A DNA stretch of 64,000 nt from Cyanophora paradoxa. Its lineage: Eukaryota > Glaucocystophyceae > Cyanophorales > Cyanophoraceae. The translations under genes and the position numbers were made by a program. The notes beneath the pieces were generated by a model. That model did no database searches. It saw only the letters and a program-made list of their open reading frames with translations, and was not told the origin of the DNA. The DNA lies in the NCBI GenBank assembly GCA_004431415.1, contig QPMI01000667.1, forward strand, positions 32,031 to 96,030. Direction: 5' to 3'. The number at the start of each line of letters is the position of its first letter. Within the stretch, counting starts at the first letter, position 1. Positions 1-11,370 of this stretch are shown here, in pieces.

Positions 1-595
1 GGGCCCTCCTCGCCGCCCTCTGCCAGCGCCAGGGCCGCCTCGACGACGCCGAGGCCCTCTACACCGTACCCCGCCCTCCCTCTCCCCGGCCCTTTAAGGC
101 TTCCCCCTCGCTGACGGGGCGCAGCGGGCGCTGGAGGGGCGGGAGCGTGCGCTGGGGGCGGGCCACCCCGAGGCGGCGCAGACGTGCGCGGCGCTCGCCG
201 AGCTCTGCCGCCTCCGCGGCGACGCCCCCCGCGCCGAGGCCCTCTACCAGGCGCCCCGCCCCGCGCCCCCGGCCCCCTCCTAGCCCTGCCTGCGGCCCTG
301 ACGCCTCCCCGGCGGCAGCGGCGATCACGGCGCTCGAGAGCGCGCTGGGGGCGCCCACCCGGACCTCGCCGACGCCCTCCTGGGGTACGGCTCCTTCCTC
401 CTCTGGGCGGGGCGCCCCGCCGAGGCCCCCGCCGCCCTGGAGCGGGCGCTGGGGGCCCTGGAGGAGATCCTCGGGGCGGGGCACGCGGAGACGCGCGCCG
501 CGGCGGGGCGGCTGGCGGAGGCGTGGGAGGCCCTCGGCAGGGGCCCCGAGGCCGCCGCCCTCCGCGCCCGCTACCCCGCGCCCCCGCCCGCTTAG
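1..595 (+). CDS. TPR protein, kinesin-light-chain-like repeats (5' end outside window)
   Basis: The window opens inside a coding exon reading ALLAALCQRQGRLDDAEALY, a tetratricopeptide helix pair. After an intron at about 64-122 a second repeat follows (RALEGRERALGAGHPEAAQT... then GDAPRAEALYQ), the 42-residue spacing and ALG.HPE signature of kinesin-light-chain-type TPRs. A second intron at about 250-318 seems to start with GC. The last exon (GYGSFLLWAGRPAEA...) ends at TAG 593-595. Such repeats are protein-binding scaffolds; with the N-terminus missing, no specific role can be given. In the last exon the expected phase ALESALGAHPDLADALL only reads through if the G-run near 340-350 has one base more or less, so a sequence error or small frameshift is likely there. 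Confidence 0.6.
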
Positions 596-870
596 CCGCG
601 CCCCGCCGCTCTCGTCGGTGCCGCAGCCCGGCTGCAGATGCCGGCGCTGTACGAGTTTTCATAGCGCCAATACACTGTGACAGGTTTTATTAGCCTAGTG
701 ACGCCAATATTAGTACGGATTTCAAGTTGAGTACCGTAGTCCTTAGTACCTATTAGTACGGACTTTTTTATTAGCGCCGGTATTATTCACGAGTATGGAT
801 TTCAAGTTTCTAGTCTAGTCAGAGTCGCTGTATCATAGTATTCGGATGCAAGGCTCCTAGGCCTAGCTAG
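596..870. other. Intergenic spacer with short related repeats
   Basis: No gene is seen. From 660 to 835 there are several related AT-rich words, such as ATTAGTACGGA followed by TTTCAAGTT, at about 708, 751 and 788. This spacer lies between the 3' ends of two convergent genes and may hold their 3' ends. Confidence 0.5.
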
Positions 871-3788
871 TCAGCTATTCGATTGTATGAGAAAGTGCGG
901 GGCGGAATGGGCGCGCTCCGCCGCGTCCGGGTCGCGGAGAAAGGCGCGGCTGGCGCCGGGGCGGGCGGCCTCGAGGAAGACGAGGAGGGGGCCCCAGGCG
1001 TCGGCCGCAGCGTACTCGACCTGCCCCGCGCTCAGCTCTCCCGCCCCCCACGCGCTGCCCCCCAGCGTCAGCGAGGGAGGGGGGGCCGAGTTCGAGGCGG
1101 GCGGCGAGGGGGCACACCTGCGGGCGTGCTCCTTGCGGAGGGGGCGGGGGAGGGCGGGGGCGAGGAGGCGGGGGAGGGCGAGGGAGGGCCCCGAGTGGCG
1201 CAGGGCGAGGGCGCGCGCCGCGAGGGGCCCCGGCTGCGTCAGCTCGCACGCCACCCCGAGCCCCTCCCGCACCCGCCGCCCCTCCTCCCCGCTCAACACC
1301 CCGCCCTCGGCCGCCCCCGCCTCCTCCAGCACCGCCCCCAGCGCCCCGGGGGCGCCCCCCAGCGCGCACGTGCGGAACAGCGCGCAGACGTTGGGCGAGG
1401 CGACCTGCGCGGGGCGGGGCCGGCCGCCCGTGAGGGGCCGGCGGGACGCGTTGCGTGCGCGTGTGCACCTGCACGAGGGCGGTGGGGGCCGGCGGCTGGT
1501 CGCGGCCCGCCGACGGCGGCCACTCTGCGCGCTCTAAGCACAAGCGACGGGGGAGGCGGGTGGAGAGGGGGCGGAGCGGGCCACGCGGACCGAGGTCGAG
1601 GGCCAGGGCGCGGGGCAGGCCGGCCGCCGCCGCCGCCTCGAGGTCCTCCCTCAGCATGCGAACGGCCTCCTCGGGGCCGCCCGCCCGGGGCCGGCGGCGC
1701 CGTCGACGAGGAGGACGGCGCAGGCGAGGCGCAGCTCGGCATCGCCTCCACCTCCGCCTCCGTCGGCAGCTCCCGCAGGCCCGGCAGCAGCGCGAGGGAC
1801 TCGTCGGGGGCGGGCGGGGGCAGGGCCGGCCCCGGGGCGAGGGCGGCGAGGCGGGCGAGCTGGCGCTGGGAGAAGAGGCGCGCGGCGGGCAGGGCCGCCA
1901 GCAGGGGCGCCAGGGCCGCCTCGCGCCAGCCCTCGCCCCCGCCCCGGGGTCCGCCCCGCCACGCGCCCCGCGAAGGTCTCCAGCAGCGAGTAGAGCCGCT
2001 GCGCCGCCGCGGGGCCCGCCGCCGCCGCCGCCGGCAGCGCCGCCCGCAGCGCCGCCGCGGCGCGCTCGGCGGCCTCGGGGCGGAGGGAAGCGGTGGCGGC
2101 GGAGCGCAGGAGGGGCCCCGCCTCCGCCTCGGCGGCCTCGAGCTCGGGGCAGGCCGGCGGGCCCGCGGCCGGGAGCTCGCCGCGGGGCCCGAGGGCGGCC
2201 AGGAGCCGCTCGAGGTGGGCGCGCTGGCGCGAGGAGAGGCCGCCGGCGCCGAGCGCGAGGCGCGCCGCCTCGAGCGCCGCCGCTCGGAGGCGCCCGTCCG
2301 CCTCGCCGCCGGCCGCGAAGGGGTCCCCGAGGGCCGCCGCGAGGGCGTACAAGGGCTCCGCGCCGGCCCCCGCGCCGGCCGCCCGGGCCGCCTCCAGCGC
2401 GCGCCCGCCGCCTCCGCGCGCGCCCCGGCGCCCTTCGCCGCCCGCAGCGCCCGCAGCGCCGCGCGGAGCGCCTCTCCCGGCCCGCCGCCGCCGGCGGCGA
2501 CCGCTTTCGGACGGGCCGCCGCCGCCGCCGCGGCGCGGGCCCGGCGGAAGCTCGCGCCCATGGACATGAGCTGCGGGGGCGCGGTTGGAGGGCGCCAAGC
2601 GGGGCAGGCGCGGCGGCGGCGCGCGGCGCGCCTGCATGGCCCACTCGGAGGCGACGGTGCGCTGGAGCTGCCCGAGCGCCGGCGCCGCCCGACGGAGCAG
2701 CGCGAGGAAGGTCGCGGCGACGGCGAGCTTGCCTCCTCCCCCGCGGGGCCCGCCGCCGCCTCCCCGCCCCGCTCCGCCGCCAGCGCGAAGGCACGGGCGG
2801 CGAGGGCGAAGAGCAGCGCGCGGCAGGCCCCGCAGCAGCACGCCGGCGCCGCCAGCACGGCCGTCGCCGTCCCCTCGAGCTCCCGCAGCGGCAGCGCCCC
2901 GCACGCCGCCGGCGTGGCCCCCGCCAGCGCCGGCGAGGCGGCGGGGCAGCCGGGGACGGGCTCGGGGGGCGGGCCGGGGCGCCAGCGCCCCTCGTCGACC
3001 TCGCGGGGCAGCTGCCCGCGCTGCGGGTGATGCTTGGCGCAGTGCACGCGGCTGCAGCTGCGGTAGACGCAGCGCGTCGTCCGGAAGCAGGCCGGGTGGT
3101 AGAAGAGCTCGTTCGGGTTGCGCGCGAACGGGCACGCCGCGCCGTGCACGCACCGCATCCCCTCCCAGTTCTGCCGGCGCGCCGGGCTTGTGAGCAAAGA
3201 ACCGCTGCGCGGCGCAGGCGAGGCGGAGCGGACGTAGTCGAGGCAGAAGAACGGCTCGTACTGCTGCCAGGGCCGCCTCAGCTCGTACTGCGGTGAGGGG
3301 CAGCGTCTCAGGCGCGCGAGCGTTCACGGTAAATTAGCGCGCACATCCGCGTGAGCTCCAAAGCAAACGATCGCGGAAGGGCAACTCTTGCCCCTGCACA
3401 TCGACGTCTTGAAGTTCTCGATGTACTCGTCATCGGTCGTGGTCAGCCAGGGAGGCTCGCGACCCTCCAGAAAGCGTAGCGCCCGCTCCGCGAGCGCTCG
3501 ATCAGCCCTCTGAGGCTCGTCCTCCCTCTCGTCTTCATCGTCTGCCAGGTCGACCACCGCTGCAGCTGGACCCAGCGGCGCACGGGCTTGCTCGGCACCG
3601 GCTGACGTCGGCGCCGCCAGCGCATCCGCTCGTTTCGACCCGCCGCCTTTCCACTTCATCGTGTACAGCGCTCGCGTACAGCGCTCGCATCGCCTTCTTT
3701 CGAACTCTGTAGCCCACTCGGAGTTCTTCCCCCCTCTACTTTCTCGCGCTCCATTCTCGACAATCGGCTGCTGCAGAGCGTCCAGCAC
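871..3788 (-). CDS. CCCH zinc-finger protein with C-terminal DEDD 3'-5' exonuclease domain
   Basis: Starts at ATG 3788 (MLDALQQPIVENGAR). Exon 1 carries a first CCCH-like finger near 3330-3430 (NFKTSMCRGKSCPSAIVCFGAH). After an intron at about 3288-3320, a second finger region follows: CVHGAACPFARNPNELFYHP, then CFRTTRCVYRSC. A long Ala/Arg/Gly-rich helical middle (about 1650-2750) is split by introns and hard to phase. The C-terminal part is a WRN/RNase-D-like exonuclease. LALDLE, joined across a GT-AG intron at about 1531-1590 to RAEWPPSAGRDQPPAPTALV, gives the Exo I DxE motif. LVQ, joined across a second intron to VASPNVCALFRTCALGG, follows. Exo III appears as LSAGQVEYAAADAW, close to the stop at 871-873. 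CCCH fingers usually bind RNA, so an RNA 3'-end trimming role is plausible by inference. Two adjacent genes on one strand cannot be excluded. Confidence 0.6.
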
Positions 3789-3866
3789 GCGCCGTGAGCG
3801 CTGCGCGCTGCGTCGGCCAGCCCGCTACCAGTCCAGCGTCGTGAGCTTCGCCTTCGTCGTAGCAAG
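3789..3866. promoter_or_regulatory. Divergent promoter between CCCH-exonuclease gene and eIF2D
   Basis: Only 78 bases separate the two predicted start codons, which point away from each other, so the two genes must share this stretch or have promoters inside each other's 5' ends. No TATA-like box is evident. Confidence 0.5.
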
Positions 3867-6577
3867 ATGTTCAAGAAGAGCTTCACCGTCACCTCGCAGT
3901 CGCTCATTAGCGGCAAGGACGCCAAGAAGGTTCGCGTCCCGGCCGTCCCGCGCGATACCGCGCGTCCATCTGAGCGCGGCGCGTGCAGCTGAAGGCGTCG
4001 CTGCGGGAGAAGCTGCCTGGCGTGACCGAAGATGCCGTTAACGAGATTTTGCCCGGCAAGGGTGCGCTGCAAGTGCCGCCGCCGAAGTTGTCGGTGGGCA
4101 GCGGACTGACGCCGGGCCTCGCGAGCAGCGGACATCAATGCGGAGAAGCTGAGCAACAAGGCGATCGTATACGCGCACGCTGGCCAGGCGCCCGTCTGCA
4201 TCGACGCGGACGGGCGCGGGGACCTCTACCCGACGGTGTACGCGCTGTGGCAGCGGCCCGACATGCTCCCGCCCATCTTCATCTGGTACCCCGTCAGCGA
4301 GTACATTCTGAACGGCGCCGGCACGCGATCCCGCCCCCCGACCGCTCTCCGCGGGAGGCCGGCCCGCGAACGCGCGCGCTCGCAGACCTCATGCTGCCGG
4401 GCGTGGTCCAGGACGGGCACCTGCTGGCGGAGCCCTTCAAGAAGGGCCAGAAGCGCGCCGTCTTCGTCCGCGGCAACAGGCCCGCCCCCGCCCCCGCCCC
4501 CGCCCCCGCCCCCGCCGGCGCGCGCGCCGGGCTGACGTGCGGGGCAGGCACCCGATCGCGGTGGGGGAGATGCTGGTGGACAGCGCCGGCGTGGAGAAGA
4601 ACGGGTACCGGGGCAAGGGCATGCGCGTCGTCCACTTCTACCGCGACGGCGTCTGGTGCGCGCCCGCCCTCGACGGCCCCGGGGGGGGGCCGGGGAGGTG
4701 GCGTGAGGCGGGGGCGGCGGGCAGGGCGATGGGCCCGCGGACGGTGCCGAACGAGGGCTTCCTGGAGGCGCGCGTGGTGCCCGAGGCGGGCCCCTCGGAG
4801 GAGGACGACGCCGCGCACGCCGCCGCGATGGGCGCCGGCGGCGAGCACGGCGAGGAGGGCAGCGGCGGCAGCGGGGGCGAGGAGGAGGGGGCCGAGGGCG
4901 GCGACGGCGAGGCGGCCGGCAAGGGCGAGGCAGGGCCAAGGAGGAAGAGGCGGGCGCCCAGGAGGCCCCCGCCCCGCCGCTGCCTCGTCGTCGTCGGCGG
5001 CGCCGGCCGCGCCAGCCGCGGCGGCGGTGTCGGTGCGGGGGGGGGGGCGGTGGCGGGAGGCGGGGCGGGCTGAGGCGGGGGGCCCCGGCCCCGGGGCGGC
5101 GCAGGCGGAGGAGATGGACGCGCTGATGGAGACGAGCCTCCTCTTCGCCCTCAAGTTCCGCATCTCCGAGGACGGTCCGCCCGCCCCGCCCCGCCCCGCC
5201 CCCGCCCCGCTCGGGCGCTCGAGCGCTCAGCGGGGAGGCGCGGGCCAGAGCTGCCGATGAACGAGTCGACGCTCTACTCGAAGCACGTGCTGGCGTGCCG
5301 CCCCGCGGGGACGACCATCGACGTGAAGAAGTCCTCCTACAAGAAGCTCGGCAAGTTCCTGGACGCGATGGAGAAGCGCAAGCTGCTCAAGACGAAGGAC
5401 CAGCGGGGCACGACGAACGTCGTCTCGGTGAACAAGCAGCACCCGGACGTGGCGGCCTACGTCCCCAGGCATAAGCCGGCCGACGAGGCCGAGGCGCACG
5501 CCCACGCGCACGCCGGCGGCGGCGGGGGCGGCTCGGGGGAGGGCTCGGGGGCGGGGGCCGGGGCGAGCCGGGGGGCCCCCGTGATCACGGAGATGTACGG
5601 GCAGACGACGCTGACGAAGGCGGTCTTCGCGGCGACCCCGACCGGCTCCGCCCAGCAGCACTTCACCGCCAAGGAGGCCCGGCAGGTCGCCCCCGGCCCC
5701 GCGCCCGGCCCCCGCGGTCGCCGTCCCCGGGGCGAGGCGGCGGGGCCAGGTGATGATGGAGTACCTGGAGAAGGAGAACCTGCGGAAGGCGGAGGACCGC
5801 GGCCGCGTCGTGCTCGACGGGCCCCTCTGCGACGGTGCGCCACGGCCCCCGCGCCCCTCTCCGCTCTGCGCCCATCGCTCGCTCGCGCCCGGCAGCGCTC
5901 TTCAAGGGCGACAAGATCGCCGTCGCCGACATCCCCACGCACATGCGCATGGAGGACCTCATGGAGCGGTGCCCGCCCCCTCCCCGCGCCCCCCGCGCCC
6001 CCCGCGCCTCACCCGCCGCGCCCCGCGCAGCTTCCTCCACCGCCTGCAGCCGATGTACGCCATCGCCTTCGAGGGCAGCGGCGAGCGCCCGACGCTCAAG
6101 TGCGCGCCGCCCCGCGCCCCGCCGCCCTGCCCGCGGGCTTGGAGGCGAGGGACGGGCGCAGGAAGGGGACGGTGAAGCCGGTGCAGATCGTGACGGAGCA
6201 GCGGGGCGGGCGCAAGTACGTGACGCACGTCTCCGGCCTCGAGACCTTCGGGCTCGACCCCGAGGAGCTCTCCAAGGCGCGCCGGGCCCCCCGGGACCCC
6301 CCCGCCTGGGGCGCCGAGCGGGCGGGGCGGGGGCGGGGCGGCAGGAGTTCCAGCACCACTTCGCGTGCAGCTCGTCGACGGCGGAGCTGCCGGGCAAGTT
6401 CAACGCCAACCGCGAGGTCCTCGTCCAGGGTACCCCCTGCCCTCTGCCGGCTCCTGGCGGTACCCCCGCGCACTGGGCCGGGCAGGGCACGTGCTGAAGG
6501 AGGTGGGGGAGTATCTGCACGCCAAGTACCGCATCCCCCGCAAGTTCATCGAGGTGCAGGACAAGACCAAGAAGTGA
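3867..6577 (+). CDS. EIF2D: Translation initiation factor eIF2D (ligatin)
   Basis: Starts MFKKSFTVTSQSLISGKDAKK, which matches the eIF2D N-terminus. Exons then give the DUF1947/PUA part (KAIVYAHAGQAPVCI, GDLYPTVYALWQRPDMLP, DLMLPGVV, VGEMLVDSAGVEKNGYRGKG). An SWIB/MDM2-like block follows (LYSKHVLACRPAGTTIDVKK) and finally a SUI1 domain (KPVQIVTEQRGGRKYVTHVS, FQHHFACSSSTAELPG). The stop is TGA 6575-6577. eIF2D binds the 40S subunit and helps place initiator tRNA and recycle post-termination complexes. Exons seen: 3867-3929, 3989-4061, 4129-4320, 4386-4479, 4548 onward, and about seven more. Introns 4321-4385 and 4480-4547 begin with GC; no GT is available at those junctions. The gene appears complete. 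Confidence 0.93.
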
Positions 6578-6796
6578 GGCGCCCGGCCCCAGCTGGGCCC
6601 TCTAGGTCCCGTGTCAGCGGGAGTTGTTCGAATTCCTTCAATTTTGCACTCGTTCCCAGCGGAAGGACAGAGATGCGACTTCCGTGCTCTAAGCCGGCTT
6701 TCGGATCCCGAGTGCGTCGCTCAAGCCAGTGGCCAGTGGCGAGGGCATCGGCTCGAACTCCTTTGCGCGGTGGCCGGCACAGAGGAAGAGGGGGGG
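6578..6796. other. Convergent 3' spacer
   Basis: About 220 bases between the stop codons of eIF2D and the minus-strand membrane protein gene. No further gene or strong hairpin is recognised. Confidence 0.4.
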
Positions 6797-8072
6797 TCAG
6801 AGGGCGCGGTCGGCGCGGGAGGGGTGGCGGCGGGAGGGGTCGAGCTGCTCGTCCCAGGTGTGGACGCGGCGCCAGGAGCCGAGGGCCCCGACGTAGAGGT
6901 CGACGCGGGTGGAGGAGAGCTTGGGGCGCACCCAGGCGAGCTTGAGCCACGCCAGGTCGTACACCTCCACGTCCACCGAGATCCGCGCCAGCGGCGCCGC
7001 GATCGCCCCTGCCCCCGCCCCGGCCCCTCAGCGGGGCAGGCGCCGGCGGGGGCGCGGGGCGCGGGGCGGGACCGGCGATGCGGGCGGCGAAGTCGGCGCC
7101 GGCCTGGATGGGGACGGCGCGGGCGGCGCTCTCGGCGGCGCGGCGCGCCTCCTCGCGCACGTAGAAGTCGTGGAAGGTGCCGGAGGCCGGCCGCGAGAAG
7201 ACCGCCCACAGGCCCGCCACCGCGCACAGGAAGCCGGCCACCTGCCCCGGCACGCTCCCCCCATCAGAGGGGGCGGGGCGGGGCGCGGGGCCGGCTCGCC
7301 TCGCGGCCGAAGAAGTCGACGAGGAGGTTGAAAGCGACGGTGAGGATGGCGCTGCCGGCGGCGAGGCCCGCCACGGGGCTCCACTGCTTCGCCGACTCCT
7401 CCACGTCCACCGCCGGCGAGCCCGAGCCCGGCGACTCCGCAGCAGCGGCCGCCGCAGCCGCCTTCGTGTGCTCCGTCGGGATGAACCCCGCGCCCCTGAG
7501 GCTCGACTGCCGCCCCGCCCCCGCGCGCGTCTGAGCCGGCGCAGGCGCGGCATCCAGCGGCAGAGCTCTCAGCGTCGCACGAAAAAGTCTGCGTGGGCGG
7601 GGTCCTGCAGAAGGGCGAGCGCCGCCGCCACCACGCCGCCTGGGCCGCCGTCAGCTTCAACGCTAGGAGGATCACAAGCAGCGCTGCGATGCAGGCCCGC
7701 CGCCGCCGGCGGCGGCGGGTGGGCGCACCGGCGATGATGTATGCCGCACGGTACGCGGAGGAAGTCTGCGCATGCGCCGACGTCGAACTCGAGGAGCCTT
7801 CTGAACCCGACGACTCCCCATTCCTCCATCCGCCGGCCGCGGCCGCGGCCGTGGCCGCAGCGCCGCTGAACGAGCGCCGGACGGGCGTGTGCGCCGCTTG
7901 ATGCACCTGGGCTAGACATGATTTTCTCCGGCAAGTTACGTATGCAAACGGGCTCGCCGCCGCCGCACCGGCCGCCAGCATCGCAGGAGGCTGCAAGAGA
8001 GCTTGGCGTGCGGCCAGCGCCGGGGCGGCGGCGCGCAGCAGCCGTGCTGCCGTGTGCGAGCCGAGCGACATC
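6797..8072 (-). CDS. Predicted membrane protein with organelle-type leader, function unknown
   Basis: Chosen start is ATG 8072 (MSLGSHTAARLLRAAAPALA), an Arg/Ala-rich leader resembling a mitochondrial or plastid presequence. It is followed by a Ser-rich stretch and a hydrophobic segment (CIAALLVILLALKLTAAQ) near 7650. After an intron at about 7500-7575, exons encode FIPTEHTK, then a hydrophobic block (SPVAGLAAGSAILTVAFNLL) and a second one (VPGQVAGFLCAVAGLWAVFS). The protein ends with an exon VYDLAWLKLAWVRPKLSSTR and stop TGA 6797-6799. Two or three membrane spans are likely. The reading frame between the leader and the 7600 exon needs one frame change I could not place, so an extra intron or a base error is present. 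It may belong to a thylakoid or mitochondrial assembly family, but I cannot name one. Confidence 0.5.
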
Positions 8073-8087
8073 GCTGTTGTAGAGAGC

Positions 8088-8142
8088 TGACCGTCACTGT
8101 TGATCTCAGTTGATCGCTGTTGATCACAGTTGATCACTGTTG
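8088..8142. promoter_or_regulatory. Tandem GTTGATC motif cluster in a divergent promoter
   Basis: The 182 bases between the start codons at 8072 (minus) and 8255 (plus) contain five spaced copies of GTTGAT(C), at about 8099, 8109, 8119, 8129 and 8139, with alternating CA/CT spacers of ten to eleven bases. The one-helical-turn spacing and position suggest a transcription-factor array serving both genes; this is inference. Confidence 0.45.
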
Positions 8143-8254
8143 ATGCTCGAACGGGGTACGCGAACAACGAAGCAGCAGTGCAAGCGCTCCTGCACTCAGG
8201 GGGACGTCTAGGGGCCGCTTCGACCATTTCCAAGCCGGTGCAGCCGCGCCGCGC

Positions 8255-10165
8255 ATGGCGCCGCCGAGCTGCAGCGCATGCGGGGGGCGGGCGGCGCTCC
8301 GGCGGCCAAAGACAGGCGACAGTCTGTGTCGAGACTGCTTCTTCGATGTGTTCGAGCGAGAGATCCACGAGACGATCGTCGAGAACCGCCTCTTCAGGCC
8401 CGGCGACCGCGTCGCCATCGCCGCGTCGGGCGGAAAGGGTGCGGGCCGCGCAAGAATACTTAGCTACGCGCTGCGCCGGCGCTCGCACCGAGCGGGTCGT
8501 TCCGGCCGCGCAGACTCGACGGTGCTGGCGCACGTCCTGACGACGCTGAACGAGCGGCACGGCTACGGCCTCGACCTCTTCCTCCTCTCCATCGACGAAG
8601 GTATCACAGGCTACCGCGACGACTCGATCGAGGCGCGCCCGCGCCCCGCGCGCGCCGCCGGCAGTCGGTCCCCGCCGACTGGTGGCCCGCACCGCAGACG
8701 GTGAAGCGCAACTCGGAGCAGTACCGCGTGCCGCTAAAGATCGTCTCGTACAAGGACCTCTACGGCTGGTCCATGGACGACATCGTCAAGGCCATCGGCC
8801 TCAAGAACAACTGTGCGCGCCCCGCGGCCGGCCCGACGGCCCGCGCCCTCGTCTCGCCTCCGAGAGCGCCGCGCGGCTCGCGCACGCAGGCACGTTCTGC
8901 GGCGTGTTCCGGAGGCAGGCGCTGGACCGCGGGGCAACGCTCATGAAGGCGGACAAGATGGCGACGGGCCACAACGCCGACGACGTCGCCGAGACCGTCC
9001 TCATGAACAGTGTGCCGCGCACGCGTACCCCTCCCGCGCACGCCCGACGCCGGACAGTCCTGCGGGGCGACATCGCGCGGCTGCGGCGGTGCACGAGCAT
9101 CGTGACGGGCTCCGAGGGCCACCTCCCCCGCTGCAAGCCCTTCAAGTTCACCTACGAGAAGGAGATCGTCATGTACGCTTGTTTCCTCCGCTCTTGCTTT
9201 TCTGTACCCCTGTTGGACCCTGATCCCAGGGGGGTACAGGTACGCCTATTTCAAGCGGCTCGACTACTTCAGCACGGAGGTTCTATCCTTGCAGCCCCCC
9301 CCCGTAAAGCGTACCCCCCTCCTGACGCCGGCCGCAGTGCGTGTACTCCCCGAACGCGTACCGCGGCTACGCGCGCGAGTTCCTCAAGGACCTGGAGGCG
9401 ATCCGCCCCGCCGCCATCATCGGTCCGCCTCGTACCCCGCCGGTGGCCTGTTCCGCGTGAACGCGGTACCCCCAGACGTGATCCGGTCGGGAGAGAGCTT
9501 CCAGGCGGACGAGGCGGCGCGCTCCGCCGTGCAGGGTGCGCCCCGCCCGGCCCCCTGTACCCCCGGGCCCCGGCGCCGGCTGACGGGGGTACAGGGCGGT
9601 GTGAGCGGTGCGGGTACATCGCGAGCCAGGCGCGGTGCAAGGCGTGCGTGCTGCTCGAGGGGCTCAACTCCGGCCTGCCCCGCACCGCCATCGGCACCTC
9701 CCGCAAGTACCGGTGCCCTGCTTCCGCCCACCCCCGCTCCCCCTGCCCTCAGAGCCGCGCCCCCCGAGCCGGCCTCGCGCAGCGGCGCGGCGCCAGCTAC
9801 TCCGGGCGGGTGCGGGGGCGCGGGGGAGGGCGGGTGCGGCGGGGACGGGGCGTGCGGGCGGGAGGGGCGGGGGCGGGGCGTTGCCGCGGCGGCTGCAGTG
9901 GCAGGCGCGGCGGCGCGGGCGGAAGGAGGCGCGCAAGGCCGCCGCCGCCGCCGGCTGCGGCGCGGCGCCGGCGGCGGCGGAGGAGGGGGAGGCGGAGGTG
10001 GAGGAGGGGGAGGGAGCCGAAGGCGGGCTGCTGGGCCTTCTGGCGGGGGGGGAGGGGCCGGAGCCGCCCGCCCCGGCACCGGGCCCCGCCCCGGCCCCCG
10101 CCCTGGGGCCCGAGCGGAGCAGACCGGTGCCCCCGCGGGGGGCGACCTCCATACACGACTGGTAG
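8255..10165 (+). CDS. CTU1: Cytoplasmic tRNA 2-thiolation protein 1 (CTU1/NCS6)
   Basis: Starts [20 protein letters not shown], an N-terminal zinc-binding Cys pair, continuing [20 protein letters not shown]. The PP-loop ATPase motif SGGKDST is split by an intron (SGGK | [13 protein letters not shown]). Further exons read [88 protein letters not shown] and C-terminal zinc motif [20 protein letters not shown]. All family landmarks are present. The enzyme transfers sulphur from URM1 to wobble U34 of Lys, Glu and Gln tRNAs. After LNSGLPR the protein has an unusual Ala/Glu/Pro-rich tail of more than 100 residues ending TSIHDW. The stop is TAG 10163-10165. Confidence 0.92.
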
Positions 10166-11370
10166 CCGCTGAGCCGCGCGGCCCTAGGCCTCCTTCCCCC
10201 TTCCCGACCTCGAAACTCGCCCCTCGCCTCCCCCCTGCCTCGGGCATCTCTATTCGCCTCCGTGCTCGATCGCATTCGACTTCAGGATTCCGGATCCTGC
10301 CTTAGAGCTGCAATCGCCACTCAGTGTGTGGCTAGTCTGATATCCGCCAATTGCCAAGTTGCGCACATGCATGCATATCATAGTATGCTCAGTCGCCCCG
10401 TGACATTAAATACACTGACATTCAGAACAATTCAAGGTCGAGGATATCGATCGGGCCGTATGGATATCAGAATATAAATTCCCTCCGAATCATCGAATCT
10501 CTAAATCTTCGATTCAAGCCTTGCAAGTTGAAGGCTTCTATCGACATCTACTACCGGCTTGAGGGCCCAGATTGCAGCTGCAGAGCCTACAAGGCTTCGA
10601 ATTCAAAGCTTAATTAAGCTTTGCCAAGTTTTGGAGCCTTCAAAGGCTTTGAAGAAAAAAATCATGAATAGAACTACAATGTTGAATGCGCGCCGTGGCG
10701 GTGCATAGACACAAGTGAACTTCGTAACACGGTAAATGTACACGTGATTTCGATACATATCTATACGTACACTGTGGGACGTACTACGGTAAAGAGTTGC
10801 TGAGCATGATGAGGTGTTCAAAAATACGGTAGTATCGTACTACATGATGAAACGCCACTGTGCCACCATCGGCCAGGGTGCTGTGACTGTAAATGAAAAA
10901 GGAATTAATGAACGGGATCGAAAAAGGTGGCTTGCCAGTCACTGAGTTGCCAAGTTGAGCTTATTCTACGGTAAATAGAAGCCAACATCTACTACTAGGC
11001 TAGGCTATCTAAGACCGGCCGAGGGGGAGAGAGACAACTTGGCAATTGGAATCTCAGACTCTGAGAGCGCGGATTTATGAAGGAAGCATCGCGGCACACA
11101 ATTGCAAGGAATTTAGTAACTCACTGAAGCATTGCCACGCGGCGGCACATTTCCAGTCATAAAACGCCTGTAGCTGGTATGGCAAGCAAGGAAGCGCTAG
11201 CCTGATCGATAGCGCAGTACGTGTACTACTAGGCTAAAGCTAGCGCTAGTGACTAAAGCAGGAAATTAGATGAAACAGCCGAAACGAAACGCCGACGGTC
11301 GGACGCTCGCGCTGAAACGAAGCTCTAGATCTGTACAACAAAAAGGCCACGACCGGTGGCCCCGCCCAAG
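10166..11370. other. 1.2-kb intergenic region, no gene recognised
   Basis: This stretch is AT-richer than its neighbours. It has short ORFs without recognisable features and a few imperfect repeats of TACGGTAA-like words around 10730-10970. It lies between the 3' ends of CTU1 and the receiver-domain gene, so UTRs and terminators should be here. I see no RNA gene. Confidence 0.4.

Noticed and set aside
875-3296. Very long plus- and minus-strand ORFs of Ala/Arg/Pro composition
   Set aside because: High GC removes stop codons in all frames; only the frames carrying the CCCH and exonuclease motifs were kept.
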